Notes: generated by a model from the sequence alone, not told the origin. A stretch of 64,000 bases of DNA from an uncultured Bacteroides sp. (GCA_944321465.1 CALULL010000002.1:85009-149008); one strand, 5' to 3'. Counted from the first letter of the stretch, positions 54,489 through 63,744 are shown. Program-made: numbers and translations.

Positions 54489-55280
54489 ATGAGAAAAGTA
54501 TTTGTTTCTTTTTGTATGGCCGCTACGGTGGCAGGTATTAGTTCGTGCGGTTCGACCAAAAGCGCGGCTACGCTGACCGATATCAGCGGTGAATGGGATA
54601 TTGTGGAAGTGCGGGGCGTGGCCGTGGCTCCGATAGCGGGGCAGGCGCAACCTTTCATAGGTTTCGACACGGACAATGGACGGGTGAGCGGCAATGCCGG
54701 ATGCAATCGCATTGCAGGTTCGTTTAAGTTAGAGGCCGCTCCGGGTACTATCGATCTGAGCGGTCTAGGGACGACGCGCATGATGTGTCCCGACATGGCA
54801 CTTGAGGACAATGTGCTTTCGGCTTTGCGACAGGTGAAGAAGTACGCGAAGCTGAGCGAGCAGGAACTTGCGCTGTGCGGCAATTCTCTGAAACGTCCTG
54901 TCTTGGTGTTGCGTCGCAAGGTTCCAGCACTCACCGTGGCCGACCTGAACGGGCGTTGGCGCATCGTGGAAGCCTGTGGCGTGGCTGTTTCCGAGGGGAT
55001 GGAGAGTCAGCCGTTTGTGGAGATTGACGTGGCGGAGGGACGCGTACATGGTAATGCTGGGTGTAACGTCTTTAACGGGGGCATCGTGACCGAGGAGGGC
55101 AACACGACCTCCATATCCTTTCCGCAGTTGATTACGACTATGATGGCCTGTCCCGACATAGAGGTGGAGGACCGAGTGAAGAAGGGGCTTACGACAACAG
55201 TCTCTTTCGGACGTCTGGCCAATGGCAATGTAGGCCTCTATGATGCGGCCAACACGCTGGTTGTGGTGTTGGAACGCTGA
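54489..55280 (+). CDS. Lipoprotein with two META domains (HslJ-like)
   Basis: A 263-residue lipoprotein with a lipobox at Cys20 (AGISSC). It contains two META domains in tandem: about 28-140 (LTDISGEWDIVEVRG...VSGNAGCNRIAGSF...TTRMMCPDM) and about 150-263 (LNGRWRIVEACG...VHGNAGCNVFNGG...TTMMACPDI). Each has the typical GNAGCN and MxCPD motifs. HslJ of E. coli, the best-known member, is linked to heat-shock and novobiocin resistance. The start at 54489 is preferred over a TTG three codons upstream. It stands alone with its own promoter. Confidence 0.88.
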   Translation: MRKVFVSFCMAATVAGISSCGSTKSAATLTDISGEWDIVEVRGVAVAPIAGQAQPFIGFDTDNGRVSGNAGCNRIAGSFKLEAAPGTIDLSGLGTTRMMCPDMALEDNVLSALRQVKKYAKLSEQELALCGNSLKRPVLVLRRKVPALTVADLNGRWRIVEACGVAVSEGMESQPFVEIDVAEGRVHGNAGCNVFNGGIVTEEGNTTSISFPQLITTMMACPDIEVEDRVKKGLTTTVSFGRLANGNVGLYDAANTLVVVLER

Positions 55281-55477
55281 GGTGCGGAGGTATCTGGGGC
55301 GGGGGAACCGTTTTGCTTGTTTGCATCAGTGCCCCCGTCCTGTGTATATTTAATCGCTCATTCGTGGTCTCTTTGGGGAGAAATCCGACAGAAGGTCTCC
55401 TCGTACATTCTTCCAAGTATTTTCAGGCGAGGCGTAGCGAGTGGGGAAAGGCTCTTGATACGTGAAGACAAAAAACG

Positions 55478-56296
55478 ATGAAACGAACAATTATATTCCG
55501 AAACGGGCAGCAGGTCTGTCCGCTTGGTCAAGGCACTTATCAGATGGGGCGTAGGCCGGGCGAAGAGATACAGGCCTTGCGCCGGGGTATCGACTTGGGG
55601 CTGACGCTGATTGATACCGCTGAGATGTACGACACGGAGGAACTCGTGGGCGAAGCTGTGCGCTACTGTCGCGACCGGGCGTTTATCGTCAGCAAGGTGT
55701 TGCCGGGCAATGCAAGCTATGAAGGGACAAAGCGGGCTTGTGAACGGAGCCTGCGGCGGCTTGGTACAGACTATATCGACCTTTACCTGTTGCATTGGAT
55801 AGGCCGTTATCCGTTTTCCGAAACCGTTCGTGCGCTGGTGGAGTTGCAGCAGGAAGGGAAGATACGGCAATGGGGTATGAGCAACCTTGACGTAGCTGAT
55901 ATGGAGCACATCCTTTCCCTACCGCACGGGCAAGGCTGTGCAGCCAACCAAGTGCTCTATAATCTGAATAACAGAGGCATTGAGTACGATCTTCTCCCTT
56001 GGAGCGAACGGTATGCTATTCCCGTCATGGCCTACACGCCTCTTGGCGAGGGTCGGTTGCATAGTCATAGGACGCTGGCCGAGATAGCCCGCAGGCACGA
56101 TGCCACCCCCGCGCAAATCATGCTGGCGTGGGTGATGCGGACGGCCAATGTCATGGCCATCCCCAAAGCGGGCAGTATCGGGCATGTGGAAGAGAATGCC
56201 CGAAGCCTTGACATCTGTCTGACGGAGGATGATCTGCGTGATATCGACAGGGCTTTCCCTGCCCCGACGCGCAAGGTGCATCTGGCCGGTTGGTGA
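55478..56296 (+). CDS. Aldo/keto reductase
   Basis: A 272-residue NADPH-dependent oxidoreductase with a TIM-barrel fold. Visible family motifs are the catalytic region GLTLIDTAEMYDTEELVGEAV (Asp/Tyr), FIVSKVLPGNAS (Lys), YIDLYLLHW (His) and the cofactor segment VMAIPKAGSIGHVEENA. The lack of an N-terminal extension fits a prokaryotic reductase similar to the YeaE group. The substrate is unknown. It ends 12 bp from the converging nitroreductase gene. Confidence 0.92.
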   Translation: MKRTIIFRNGQQVCPLGQGTYQMGRRPGEEIQALRRGIDLGLTLIDTAEMYDTEELVGEAVRYCRDRAFIVSKVLPGNASYEGTKRACERSLRRLGTDYIDLYLLHWIGRYPFSETVRALVELQQEGKIRQWGMSNLDVADMEHILSLPHGQGCAANQVLYNLNNRGIEYDLLPWSERYAIPVMAYTPLGEGRLHSHRTLAEIARRHDATPAQIMLAWVMRTANVMAIPKAGSIGHVEENARSLDICLTEDDLRDIDRAFPAPTRKVHLAGW

Positions 56297-56308
56297 GGAC
56301 CGGGAGGC

Positions 56309-56942
56309 TCACCAGGCGTTCCTGTGTATCCTGTCTTGCACGTGGACGACCTTCTGGCGGGGCAGGTGCGCGTCGGGGGCCGGGTAGCCAATGGCAAGGA
56401 AGCAGGGAAACTCGTATCCTTCGGGGGCGTGGACTTCTTGTTTCACGTACTCGGCTTCCTGTTCTTTCTATGGGGATGTGTAGTGCACAGGCAAGCCCTT
56501 CGGCGGTTGCCGCCAGCAGGATGTTTTCAATGGCCGCCCAAACGGAGGCAAAATAGTTGAGCGAGCTGAGACATTCTGGCCTGAGTAGCGGACCGCCTTT
56601 GTGGACGAAGAAGGGGAGTACAAGGCAACCAGACTCGACCAACATTTTTTGTTGCTTGGGCATCGCGTCCTTGAACATGGCATATTCGTCTTTGTCCATC
56701 ACATCGGACAGTGTATCGACGTTTTTCTGAGTGAACCCCTTGATGTTGTCTGCCAAGGGGGCTACCATGCGGGCGATGTTTTCCCGTCCGCGCACCACGA
56801 CAAACTCGAACTGGCGCAGGTGGTCGTTGGTAGGAGCCTTGAAGGCGGTGGCCAGGACCTTCTGCAATACGTCGTCCGTCACTTCGCGGTTGGAGAAATC
56901 GCGCACGGTTCTTCTTCTTTCCAATACTTCGTAGAAATTCAT
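56309..56942 (-). pseudogene. Nitroreductase-family protein, frameshifted
   Basis: The N-terminal frame (MNFYEVLERRRTVRDFSNREVTDDVL, FKAPTNDHLRQFEFVVV, LNYFASVWAAIENILLAATAEGLACALHIPI) is a clear nitroreductase-like FMN protein. Similarity then breaks off, and the expected C terminus (EAEYVKQEV, GYEFPCFLAIGYPAPDA, QDRIHRNAW, stop at 56309-56311) continues in another frame. The shift lies at about 56455-56475, in a run of A and G after HIPI, and equals one extra or two missing bases. Intact, the protein would have about 211 residues. It could be a true pseudogene or a sequencing error. Confidence 0.85.
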
Positions 56943-56982
56943 AAGTCAGTGTTTTTAGGTTAAGACTTATTGTCATCGGTCG

Positions 56983-56990
56983 CAAAGATA
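56983..56990 (-). promoter_or_regulatory. -7 promoter element of the nitroreductase gene
   Basis: TATCTTTG on the minus strand, 40 bp upstream of the nitroreductase ATG at 56942, in the spacer shared with the divergent AraC-type gene. Confidence 0.5.
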
Positions 56991-57066
56991 GCTTGCTTTT
57001 TTGTCTGGAATTTGTCGGATGGTTTCGAATAATTGTCACATATTTGCTTGACTGGAGAAAATAAGT

Positions 57067-58005
57067 ATGAATATAGATGCAGTAGCAATCCCGTATGAGC
57101 TTCCCGAAGCGGACAATCATTCGTTCTTTTTTATAGATCAGCGTGTAGAAACGCGGTTGGAGGCCAAGTTGCACCGGCACGATGCATGGGAATTGTATTG
57201 TGTGCTGCAAGGGCGTGGGACAAGAACGGCAGGTGACACGACGCAGCTGTTTATGGAGGGGGATGTCGTGCTCATTCCTCCTGATATGTATCACTACTGG
57301 GATTACGACCCGGTATCGGTCAATGCCGACGGGTGTGTCCGCTACTTAATGGTGGCATTCAATCATTCGTTGGTTCGGCATTGTGTAGCGGTTTTTCCCG
57401 AACTGCGCAATAGGCTATCGGGGATAACGTTCCCGAGCGGGGCATTGAAGTTCGGTGTGAAGAGTTCGCGCATTGTACGCCGAGCCCTGTTGTCTATGAG
57501 GGAGATGGATGAACTTGGGCGGTTGTGCGAAATGCTCCGCTTGTTGCCCGTCGTCTTTACGGCAACGGATTTCTCTGGAGCGGGTAACCCCGTTCGGATA
57601 GAACGCGATGTGCGTCGTATGCAGCAAATCAGTGCCTATGTGATGACACACTACGTTCATCCGATACTATTGGATGACATTGCAGCTGAGGTGGGCATGA
57701 ACCGTTCTGCGTTCTGTTCCTACTTCAAGCGTTGCAAGGGGATGACTTTCTCGCAGTTTGTCACCCGCTACCGTCTCAACACAGCTTGCGGGCTGTTGAC
57801 GCATTCGCAAAAGTCTGTGTCCGAGATAGCTTACATGGTGGGGTTTAACGACGTGCCCCATTTCGTGCGGTCGTTTGCGAAAGAATTGGGCATGTCGCCT
57901 GGAAGATACAGAAAATGGGCTGCTGGAACGAGTGCGTGTGAAGAAGTCCCGGACTGTGGTCCACATGGAAAGGACTATTCCGGGGCTTCTCTAGAAATAG
58001 TTTGA
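57067..58005 (+). CDS. AraC-family transcriptional regulator
   Basis: A 312-residue regulator: an N-terminal cupin-type sensing domain (about 25-110; KLHRHDAWELYCVLQGRGTRTAGDTTQLFMEGDVVLIPPDMYHYW) and a C-terminal AraC helix-turn-helix pair (about 195-290; ILLDDIAAEVGMNRSAFCSYFKRCKGMTFSQFVTRYRLNTAC, SEIAYMVGFNDVPHFVRSFAKELGMSPGRYR). The cupin domain suggests control by a small ligand. It is divergent from the nitroreductase gene (124 bp apart), a common layout for a regulator and its target, so it may regulate that gene; this is inferred from position. Confidence 0.92.
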   Translation: MNIDAVAIPYELPEADNHSFFFIDQRVETRLEAKLHRHDAWELYCVLQGRGTRTAGDTTQLFMEGDVVLIPPDMYHYWDYDPVSVNADGCVRYLMVAFNHSLVRHCVAVFPELRNRLSGITFPSGALKFGVKSSRIVRRALLSMREMDELGRLCEMLRLLPVVFTATDFSGAGNPVRIERDVRRMQQISAYVMTHYVHPILLDDIAAEVGMNRSAFCSYFKRCKGMTFSQFVTRYRLNTACGLLTHSQKSVSEIAYMVGFNDVPHFVRSFAKELGMSPGRYRKWAAGTSACEEVPDCGPHGKDYSGASLEIV

Positions 58006-58020
58006 GAAATAAGGATGGCC

Positions 58021-58617
58021 CTAAGAGTTGATTTCAATTAACCGCGTGAGGTTTACGGTGAACATCTTGACGGAGACGGCTAGTAGGATGATGCCGAAGA
58101 ACTTGCGCGTGATGTAGATGCCGCTTTTCCCCAAAATGCGTTCTACGCGTCCTGTCATCTTCACGACCACGAACACCCATGCCATGTTGAGCAACAAGGC
58201 GATGAGGATGTTGATGCTTTCGTATTGCGCCCTCAGCGAGAGGAGGGTGGTGAAGGAGGCGGCTCCGGCTATCAGCGGGAATACCAGGGGAACAAGAGTG
58301 GCTTCCTTTATCGGGCCTTGGTTTTTGAAGATTTCTATGTCGAGTATCATTTCCAAGGCCATGAGGAAGAGAATGAGTGCACCGGCTATGGCGAATGACT
58401 CGATGTCGATGTGAAAAATGTTCTTCAGTATCATTTCCCCGCCGTAGAAGAAAGCCACAAGGAGGGCCAGCGAGATGAGCGTGGCCTTTGTGGCATTTAC
58501 GTTCTTGCCTTTCTCCTTGAGATTGATGATGATGGGAATGGCTCCGATGATATCGATAACTGCGAATAGAATGATGAAGGCACTGAGAATGTGCTCTACG
58601 TTTAGTCCTGCAAACAT
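58021..58617 (-). CDS. MarC-family membrane protein
   Basis: A 198-residue inner-membrane protein with six hydrophobic segments. The conserved first helix (ILSAFIILFAVIDIIGAIPIIINL), GALILFLMALEMIL, and PLVFPLIAGAASFTTLL match the MarC/UPF0056 family. Despite the name, the family is not a proven drug-resistance factor, and its transport function is unclear. It converges on the AraC-type gene (15 bp apart). It lies about 90 bp downstream of the TPR gene on the same strand. Confidence 0.92.
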   Translation of the reverse strand: MFAGLNVEHILSAFIILFAVIDIIGAIPIIINLKEKGKNVNATKATLISLALLVAFFYGGEMILKNIFHIDIESFAIAGALILFLMALEMILDIEIFKNQGPIKEATLVPLVFPLIAGAASFTTLLSLRAQYESINILIALLLNMAWVFVVVKMTGRVERILGKSGIYITRKFFGIILLAVSVKMFTVNLTRLIEINS

Positions 58618-58709
58618 AGTGTGGGGTGTTTATGGTGTTTTGTTGTTGATATTTATATTGAGTTGTCGCTTGGCTGGTGCCGGTGGGCAGGCCGTGTTCA
58701 GTGGTCGGC

Positions 58710-59666
58710 TTATAATCCCAAGATGTCGCGCTGAGGCGGTTGTCCGCTGTTAAAGGTTCCTGTCAGTTGTTCCATTTCCTTGGGGGCGAGTTCTATGCTT
58801 TTTCTCGTGTCTTCCAGAGAACCTTCTTTGTCGCCTTTCAGCAACTTCGCCCTTCCGCGTTCTTGGTAGGCTTGAGCAAAGTCTGGGCGGTTATCAATGG
58901 CATCGTTGAGGAGAGCGATGGCTTCGTCAAGCTTGTTCTGGGCGATGAAGAGTTGGGACAGGGCTAGGTAGGCATGTTCGTTGAAAGGGTTCAATTCTAT
59001 GGTGTGCTTGTAGTCATCCTCGGCTCCAGGGAAGTCTGCGGTGGCTTCCTTCAGTTTTCCGCTCAACAGATAGGCATTTTCGTTCTCGGCATCTTGGGAC
59101 AGGAGGATGCCTATGTCTTCGCGTGCTTCGTTCCATTGCTGCATTTGCATAAGTGTCTCGGCGCGTAGGAGGTATGCATCGGTGAAGTCGTTGTCCAAGG
59201 CGATAGCCTGGGTCAGGTGGGCCACACTCATGAGGCTGTCTCCCGTTTCTCCGACAGCCTTTCCAAGCAGGTAGTAGGCTTTTGCCTCGTCCTTGTCGAT
59301 GGTTATGGCTTGTCGTGCGGCATTGGCCATGCCGTCATAGTCCTTCAGCACGTAGCATACGTTGGCCAGAGTCAGGAAAGTCTCTTTGCGGTCTGGTTTC
59401 ATTTCTGCCATGTGTTGCAAGGTCTGTCGTGCTGCTTCGGTTAGCCTGTTCTGCAACTGGGCCTGCACCATGTATTCTGCAACTTCGAGGTCGTCGTGTA
59501 TTTTCAGAGCTTCCTCGAAGCACTTCAGGGCATAGTCGCTGCGTCCCATTCTTTGGGCACGTATACCGTCGTACTTGAATATTTCGAAGTTCTTTTGCTT
59601 CTTTTTCTCTTGTTCGGTCTCTGGGCTTTCGGTCTGGCCGGTGAAAAAAGATTTGAAAAATCCCAT
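58710..59666 (-). CDS. Tetratricopeptide repeat protein
   Basis: A 318-residue protein made largely of TPR repeats (e.g. YDGIRAQRMGRSDYALKCFEEALKI, AKAYYLLGKAVGETGDSLMSVAHLTQAI, EHAYLALSQLFIAQNKLDEAIALLNDAI, AQAYQERGRAKLLKGDKEGSLEDTRKSI), about seven to eight units between 30 and 300. There is no signal peptide, so it is probably a cytoplasmic or membrane-associated scaffold. The N-terminal region (GFFKSFFTGQTESPETEQEKKKQKNFEIF) is charged and conserved-looking. Partners are unknown. Confidence 0.9.
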   Translation of the reverse strand: MGFFKSFFTGQTESPETEQEKKKQKNFEIFKYDGIRAQRMGRSDYALKCFEEALKIHDDLEVAEYMVQAQLQNRLTEAARQTLQHMAEMKPDRKETFLTLANVCYVLKDYDGMANAARQAITIDKDEAKAYYLLGKAVGETGDSLMSVAHLTQAIALDNDFTDAYLLRAETLMQMQQWNEAREDIGILLSQDAENENAYLLSGKLKEATADFPGAEDDYKHTIELNPFNEHAYLALSQLFIAQNKLDEAIALLNDAIDNRPDFAQAYQERGRAKLLKGDKEGSLEDTRKSIELAPKEMEQLTGTFNSGQPPQRDILGL

Positions 59667-59875
59667 AGTCGTTCAGGTGTTATTATGTACAAAGTTTATT
59701 ATACAATTTGTGGTATGTCTGTTCCCGACGATACGGTTTGAAAGCCTTGTCTCCCTGCTCTCGTGGTGAGGCAAGGACGGCACATTGGCGTTTGTTGTGC
59801 TGACACATGCGTTCGGAGGGGTTAAGCTCTGTATTTGTGTCGTTGATGTGTGGCAGACATATGGATGTAGAGGAA

Positions 59876-59905
59876 GGCAGGAAAGACACTACAGCCTGTC
59901 CTGCC
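59876..59905 (-). terminator. Hairpin downstream of buk
   Basis: GGCAGGA (59876-59882) pairs with TCCTGCC (59899-59905). On the minus strand it is followed by the pyrimidine-rich TTCCTCT. It lies 11 bp past the buk stop. Confidence 0.5.
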
Positions 59906-59915
59906 TGTTCCTGTC

Positions 59916-60998
59916 TTATTCATAAACCTGTATGGGTAGTTCTCCTTTGAGTGCACCGATAGCGTTGAGTGCCAAGGCTTCCATTTCGTCTTCTCCGGGA
60001 TATACGTGGACAGGAGCGATGAAGTCAATGCGTTGGCGCAAGCGGGGGATGATATAGCTTGAGCGGGCCATGCCTCCGGTTAGTAATATGGCATCGACTT
60101 TGCCGTAGAGTACGGGGGTGGCGGCACCTACGCTCTTGGCAATCTGGTATATCATGGCGTCGAGTATCAGTTGCGCATGTAGGTCTCCTTCGGCTATGCG
60201 CTGTTCTACAGCCATCAGGTCGTTGGTTCCCAAGTGGGCAGTCAGTCCCGCCTGGCCGTAAATACGCTTCTTGAGTTCTTCACGCGTAAAGCGTCCTGAG
60301 AAACAGAGGTCCACTAGTGGACCAGCGGGCAATGACCCGGCTCGTTCAGGCGAGAAGGGGCCTTCTCCGTCAAGGGCGTTGTTTACGTCGATGGCACGTC
60401 CGTGATGGTGTGCTCCTACCGATATACCTCCACCCAAGTGGCAGATAATCAGATTAAGATCTTCGTAACGTACTGGATGTTCGGGGTCTGCTGCGGTACG
60501 TTCCTTGGCATATCGGCGGGCAATGGCTCGCTGGTTCAGGGCATGCCAAATAGTGATGCGGGGCATGAGAGGCGAACCGGTGATGCGTGCCACTTCGTCA
60601 AGTTCGTCAACAACACCGGGGTCGGCAATGAATGCGCGGCAGTTGGGTATTTCGGTGGCTAGTTCATGTGCTATGAGACAGCCTAAGTTGCAGGCGTGTT
60701 TCCGGGGAGCATTGGCAGCCTCGTTGCACATAATGTCGTTTATCTCGTAGACTCCGCCTGGAATAGGCTTGAGCAGACCACCTCTGCCTACGATGGCATC
60801 GAAGAGTACGGGAATATGCTCTTTTTCGAGTTCTTTCAGTACGAGGTTCTTGCGGAACTCAAACTGCTGAGTTACCTCGGGGAGTTGTGCCTGTTCTTCT
60901 ACCGAGTGGCGTATGTTGCGTACAAGTATGGGCTTTTCGTCTTCATAGACGGCTATTTTGGTTGAGGTCGAACCGGGATTTATTGCAAGTATTCTCAT
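59916..60998 (-). CDS. buk: Butyrate kinase
   Basis: Converts butyryl phosphate and ADP to butyrate and ATP. The 360-residue ASKHA-fold enzyme shows the acetokinase-family phosphate motif at the N terminus (ILAINPGSTSTKIAVYEDE), LIICHLGGGISVGAHHHGRAIDVNNALDGEGPFSPERAG and the VDAILLTGGMARSSYI segment. The length is normal for Buk, shorter than acetate kinase. Branched-chain acids are also possible substrates. It is preceded 239 bp upstream by ptb on the same strand. Confidence 0.94.
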   Translation of the reverse strand: MRILAINPGSTSTKIAVYEDEKPILVRNIRHSVEEQAQLPEVTQQFEFRKNLVLKELEKEHIPVLFDAIVGRGGLLKPIPGGVYEINDIMCNEAANAPRKHACNLGCLIAHELATEIPNCRAFIADPGVVDELDEVARITGSPLMPRITIWHALNQRAIARRYAKERTAADPEHPVRYEDLNLIICHLGGGISVGAHHHGRAIDVNNALDGEGPFSPERAGSLPAGPLVDLCFSGRFTREELKKRIYGQAGLTAHLGTNDLMAVEQRIAEGDLHAQLILDAMIYQIAKSVGAATPVLYGKVDAILLTGGMARSSYIIPRLRQRIDFIAPVHVYPGEDEMEALALNAIGALKGELPIQVYE

Positions 60999-61164
60999 TT
61001 TGATATTCTGGATCTAAAGGATATAAAGGTTTGTTCTGGTTGTCGTTACTGTTATGTGTGTTCTTTTAGTTAATGGAATGTTTGTTCTCCGTCTGTCCGA
61101 CGTGGTGGCCGGGAGCGAAAACGGGGGCACTCGTCTATGGAGTATTCAGACTACGGCGTGCTGT

Positions 61165-61224
61165 CACATGTACCAGAATGGAAAGTAAGGTGCACTGTCT
61201 TCCTTCTCCTTTCCGGTACATGTG
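61165..61224. terminator. Long inverted repeat between ptb and buk
   Basis: CACATGTACC (61165-61174) pairs with GGTACATGTG (61215-61224); inner GGAAAG and CTTTCC segments extend the stem. It lies 14 bp past the ptb stop and could be a terminator, attenuator or RNA-processing site between the two genes. The U-rich run follows only on the plus strand. Confidence 0.5.
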
Positions 61225-61237
61225 CTTTTCTACTTCT

Positions 61238-62155
61238 TTATTTTCTGTCGTTGCTTGTGAGGCAGGCTACGGCCATGCTGTAGTATTTTGATAGTCCGGA
61301 ATCGCTCCGAGAAGGTAATATTACTGGGGCAATGGGACCTACAAGTGTACCGGCCATGTCTGCATGACAGAACAGGGAAATAGTTTTGTAGAAAACATTT
61401 CCAGACTCGATGTTGGGGAATATCAACACATCGGCTTCGCCGTTGATGGGAGAGTGGATGCCTTTGATTTCGCCACTGGTTTTTTCACATACGGTTTTTA
61501 CATCCAGCGGTCCGTCGATGATGGCATTGCCAAACTCTCCGGCCTTGGCACGCTCTACCAAAGCGGCATAGTCTACGGAATTTGGGAACTTGGGACTGAC
61601 TTTTTCTGTGCAGTGTATCAGTGCGATGCGAGGTTGCTCAATTCCAAAATGGTGGCACGTGTCTATGGCGTAATGCAGCATGTCGACGCGTTGTTGCAGC
61701 GTAGGTTGTGGAATAACAGCGGCATCTGAGAAGAACAACAGTTTGCCGTAGGCCGGGACTTGGGCAACGGTGATGTGCGTCAGCAGGCGGCCTTTGGGCA
61801 GCAATCCGTGTTCTTTGTCAAGCACGGCATGGAGCAAGTTGTCTGTGTTGATGATACCTTTCATCAGGATGTCGGCCTGTCCTTCGCGTACCATGCGCAC
61901 GGCTTCCCGTGCAGCTTCATCGGGGTTCTCGATATGTATGGTGTGTACATATTCAGGGTATTTTTTCAGGCTTGGGTAACGCTCCAGAATGCTGGAGTCA
62001 CCAATCATTAAAAACTCAGCTATGCCTTCTTCCAAGGCACGGGCTATGGCATACTCGGTGTTGGCATCGTTGGCACAAACTACTGCGATGCGTTTCCGCT
62101 TGTTCAAATCTTTTAAGTGGGCGGTTAACTGGTCAAAATTACGTATTGGTTCCAT
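61238..62155 (-). CDS. ptb: Phosphate butyryltransferase
   Basis: Exchanges CoA for phosphate on butyryl-CoA, giving butyryl phosphate for Buk. The 305-residue protein has the phosphotransacetylase-family layout: an N-terminal Rossmann-like half (RKRIAVVCANDANTEYAIARALEEGIAEFLMIGD), ADILMKGIINTDNLLHAVLDKEHGLL, then a C-terminal half with ALIHCTEKVSPKFPNSVDYAAL, DGPLDVKTVCEKTSGEIKG and ADVLIFPNIESGNVFYKTISLF. The length matches Ptb and not the larger Pta. Together with buk it gives the terminal butyrate (or branched-chain acid) route. Confidence 0.93.
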   Translation of the reverse strand: MEPIRNFDQLTAHLKDLNKRKRIAVVCANDANTEYAIARALEEGIAEFLMIGDSSILERYPSLKKYPEYVHTIHIENPDEAAREAVRMVREGQADILMKGIINTDNLLHAVLDKEHGLLPKGRLLTHITVAQVPAYGKLLFFSDAAVIPQPTLQQRVDMLHYAIDTCHHFGIEQPRIALIHCTEKVSPKFPNSVDYAALVERAKAGEFGNAIIDGPLDVKTVCEKTSGEIKGIHSPINGEADVLIFPNIESGNVFYKTISLFCHADMAGTLVGPIAPVILPSRSDSGLSKYYSMAVACLTSNDRK

Positions 62156-62327
62156 AACGTTAGATTTTGGGCAAATATCTGAAAAAATGTCGATATACGC
62201 ATCATGCGAACCTGTATTTTTTGGCTACGGAGATTGCATTTTGTCACTTTTTAGCTAAAAGTGGTAGTAAAGTAGCCTCTAAGGAAAGTGTGAGAAGAGT
62301 CTGGTGGATTGAGTAGACAATACAAAA

Positions 62328-62365
62328 GAAGCCGCCCTTGCTTTGTGGCAAAGGTGGCTTCTTTG
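62328..62365 (-). terminator. Terminator of the small heat-shock gene
   Basis: On the minus strand GAAGCC-A-CCTTTGC pairs with GCAAGGG-C-GGCTTC, followed by TTTTGT. It lies 38 bp past the hsp20 stop at 62403. Confidence 0.75.
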
Positions 62366-62402
62366 TAAATGGGGAATACTTGGACTCCCCCCTCCTTGGA
62401 TT

Positions 62403-62831
62403 TTATTGAACGTTGATTACCTTGTGTGCTTTCACTTTTTCTTCTTCGGTAATCTTGGGCAACTCGATTTTGAGCACACCGTTGTCAACTCGGGCAGCGA
62501 TTTTTTCTTTGTCCACATCCTCAGGCAGTATCATTGTCTGCTGGAATTTCGAGTAGGAAAACTCCCGGCGCAGGTAACGACCTTCTTTCTTTTCCTCGTT
62601 GTTCTCCTCCTTTTTCTCCATAGAGATTACGAGATTGTTGTCTTCATCGATGTGTACGTTGAAATCATCTTTGGTCATGCCCGGAGCAGCCAACTCTACT
62701 TTGTACTCGTTTGCCGTCTCAAACACGTTGATAGCCGGTGCCGTGGCGTTGGCTCTGATCATCCAGTCGTTGTCAAAGAAATCATTGAAAATGCTTGGTA
62801 CCCAATTTTGGGTTCTTCTAACAGGTGTCAT
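62403..62831 (-). CDS. Small heat-shock protein (Hsp20/alpha-crystallin family)
   Basis: A 142-residue ATP-independent holdase chaperone. The N-terminal region contains WVPSIFNDFFDNDW. The alpha-crystallin domain (about 35-125) includes INVFETANEYKVELAAPGMTKDDFNVHIDEDNNLVISMEKKEE and FQQTMILPEDVDKEKIAARVDNGVLKIELPK, with the conserved A-x-x-x-n-G-V-L motif. A short C-terminal tail follows. It has a strong terminator and no neighbour on the same transcript. Stress regulation is likely, but no operator was recognised. Confidence 0.95.
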   Translation of the reverse strand: MTPVRRTQNWVPSIFNDFFDNDWMIRANATAPAINVFETANEYKVELAAPGMTKDDFNVHIDEDNNLVISMEKKEENNEEKKEGRYLRREFSYSKFQQTMILPEDVDKEKIAARVDNGVLKIELPKITEEEKVKAHKVINVQ

Positions 62832-63027
62832 AGTTTAATCTCCTTTTTCTTTAATGTTCGTTATTCATAATCTTTTGAACCCCGGTCCTTGCCATTCCTT
62901 TATCTTGGGGATTGCTTTCCTTCGGTAGGTTGGTTTTCCGAACCGTTGTTCACTTTATGTATAGCAAACTACGTGCCAAGGGACTTGGGTTGACGTATGT
63001 GACTATTTGTCTTCTGGTGTTGGGCAT

Positions 63028-63546
63028 TTACTGACATTCTGTCGCTCTTTCTTTCTTATGGCTGGCTATTTTTTTAGGTTGTATGAGTCTAAATCTCATG
63101 CGCCAGCATTTGCTGTTCTCGTCCCAACTGTGGCTGGTGATGGAAAAACAGCCAATGTCCGATGTGTTTGCCACATGGAGACCGATGCAAGGGCATTCGT
63201 CATAGGTCCCTATTTTGACAATGCGTACTGTTGACGAAGGGCTGTCGGGTAAGCGTTTCAAGTCGAAGCGTTCTGCAGCCTCTGTTTGTGTCAGAAAGTA
63301 GGTGGTGACCGGAAGGCATTGGGCTATCACGTCGTTCACTATGCGCTCTATTTGTGCTATTTCGTGTTCGGAGGGCTGTCTTTCGAGTTGATAGTCCAGT
63401 TTGCTTTTCTTTTTTTCGATGTGTGCCGATATGGCCCGACCGCATCCGAAAAGGTTGATCATGGTGCGGTTTACGATGTGCTCCGTTGTGTGCATTGGTG
63501 CCAGTCGGTCGTCTTGAAACTTTTCTTTTCCTGTATTGTTGTCCAT
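63028..63546 (-). CDS. AlaX-like alanyl-tRNA editing domain protein
   Basis: A 172-residue protein resembling the trans-editing AlaX family, which deacylates mischarged Ser- or Gly-tRNA(Ala). The zinc-binding pattern is visible: HxxxH at His19 and His23 (HTTEHIVN) and CxxxH at Cys120 and His124 (CPCIGLHVANTSDIG), where the family has CGGTHVxNTxEIG. The segment DYQLERQPSEHEIAQIERIVNDVI fits the connecting helices. It is shorter than typical AlaXp and lacks the usual OB-fold. A TAAATTTG promoter element lies at 63694-63701 on the same strand. Confidence 0.8.
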   Translation of the reverse strand: MDNNTGKEKFQDDRLAPMHTTEHIVNRTMINLFGCGRAISAHIEKKKSKLDYQLERQPSEHEIAQIERIVNDVIAQCLPVTTYFLTQTEAAERFDLKRLPDSPSSTVRIVKIGTYDECPCIGLHVANTSDIGCFSITSHSWDENSKCWRMRFRLIQPKKIASHKKERATECQ

Positions 63547-63744
63547 GTGGATTGCTTATACCTATTTATATATGAAAGCAGGAAATATATCTCTGGCTGT
63601 TGAGGATATAGTAATGCAAGCATAATAGATGTTGTGCTGCTCACCGATTATAGCCTTCGAACGATTACCACTACTGCTTTCAAGTTCAGAGGCCAAATTT
63701 ACGGAGTTTTGTTGTACGGTGTATGATTTGTGTAAAGAAACTGC

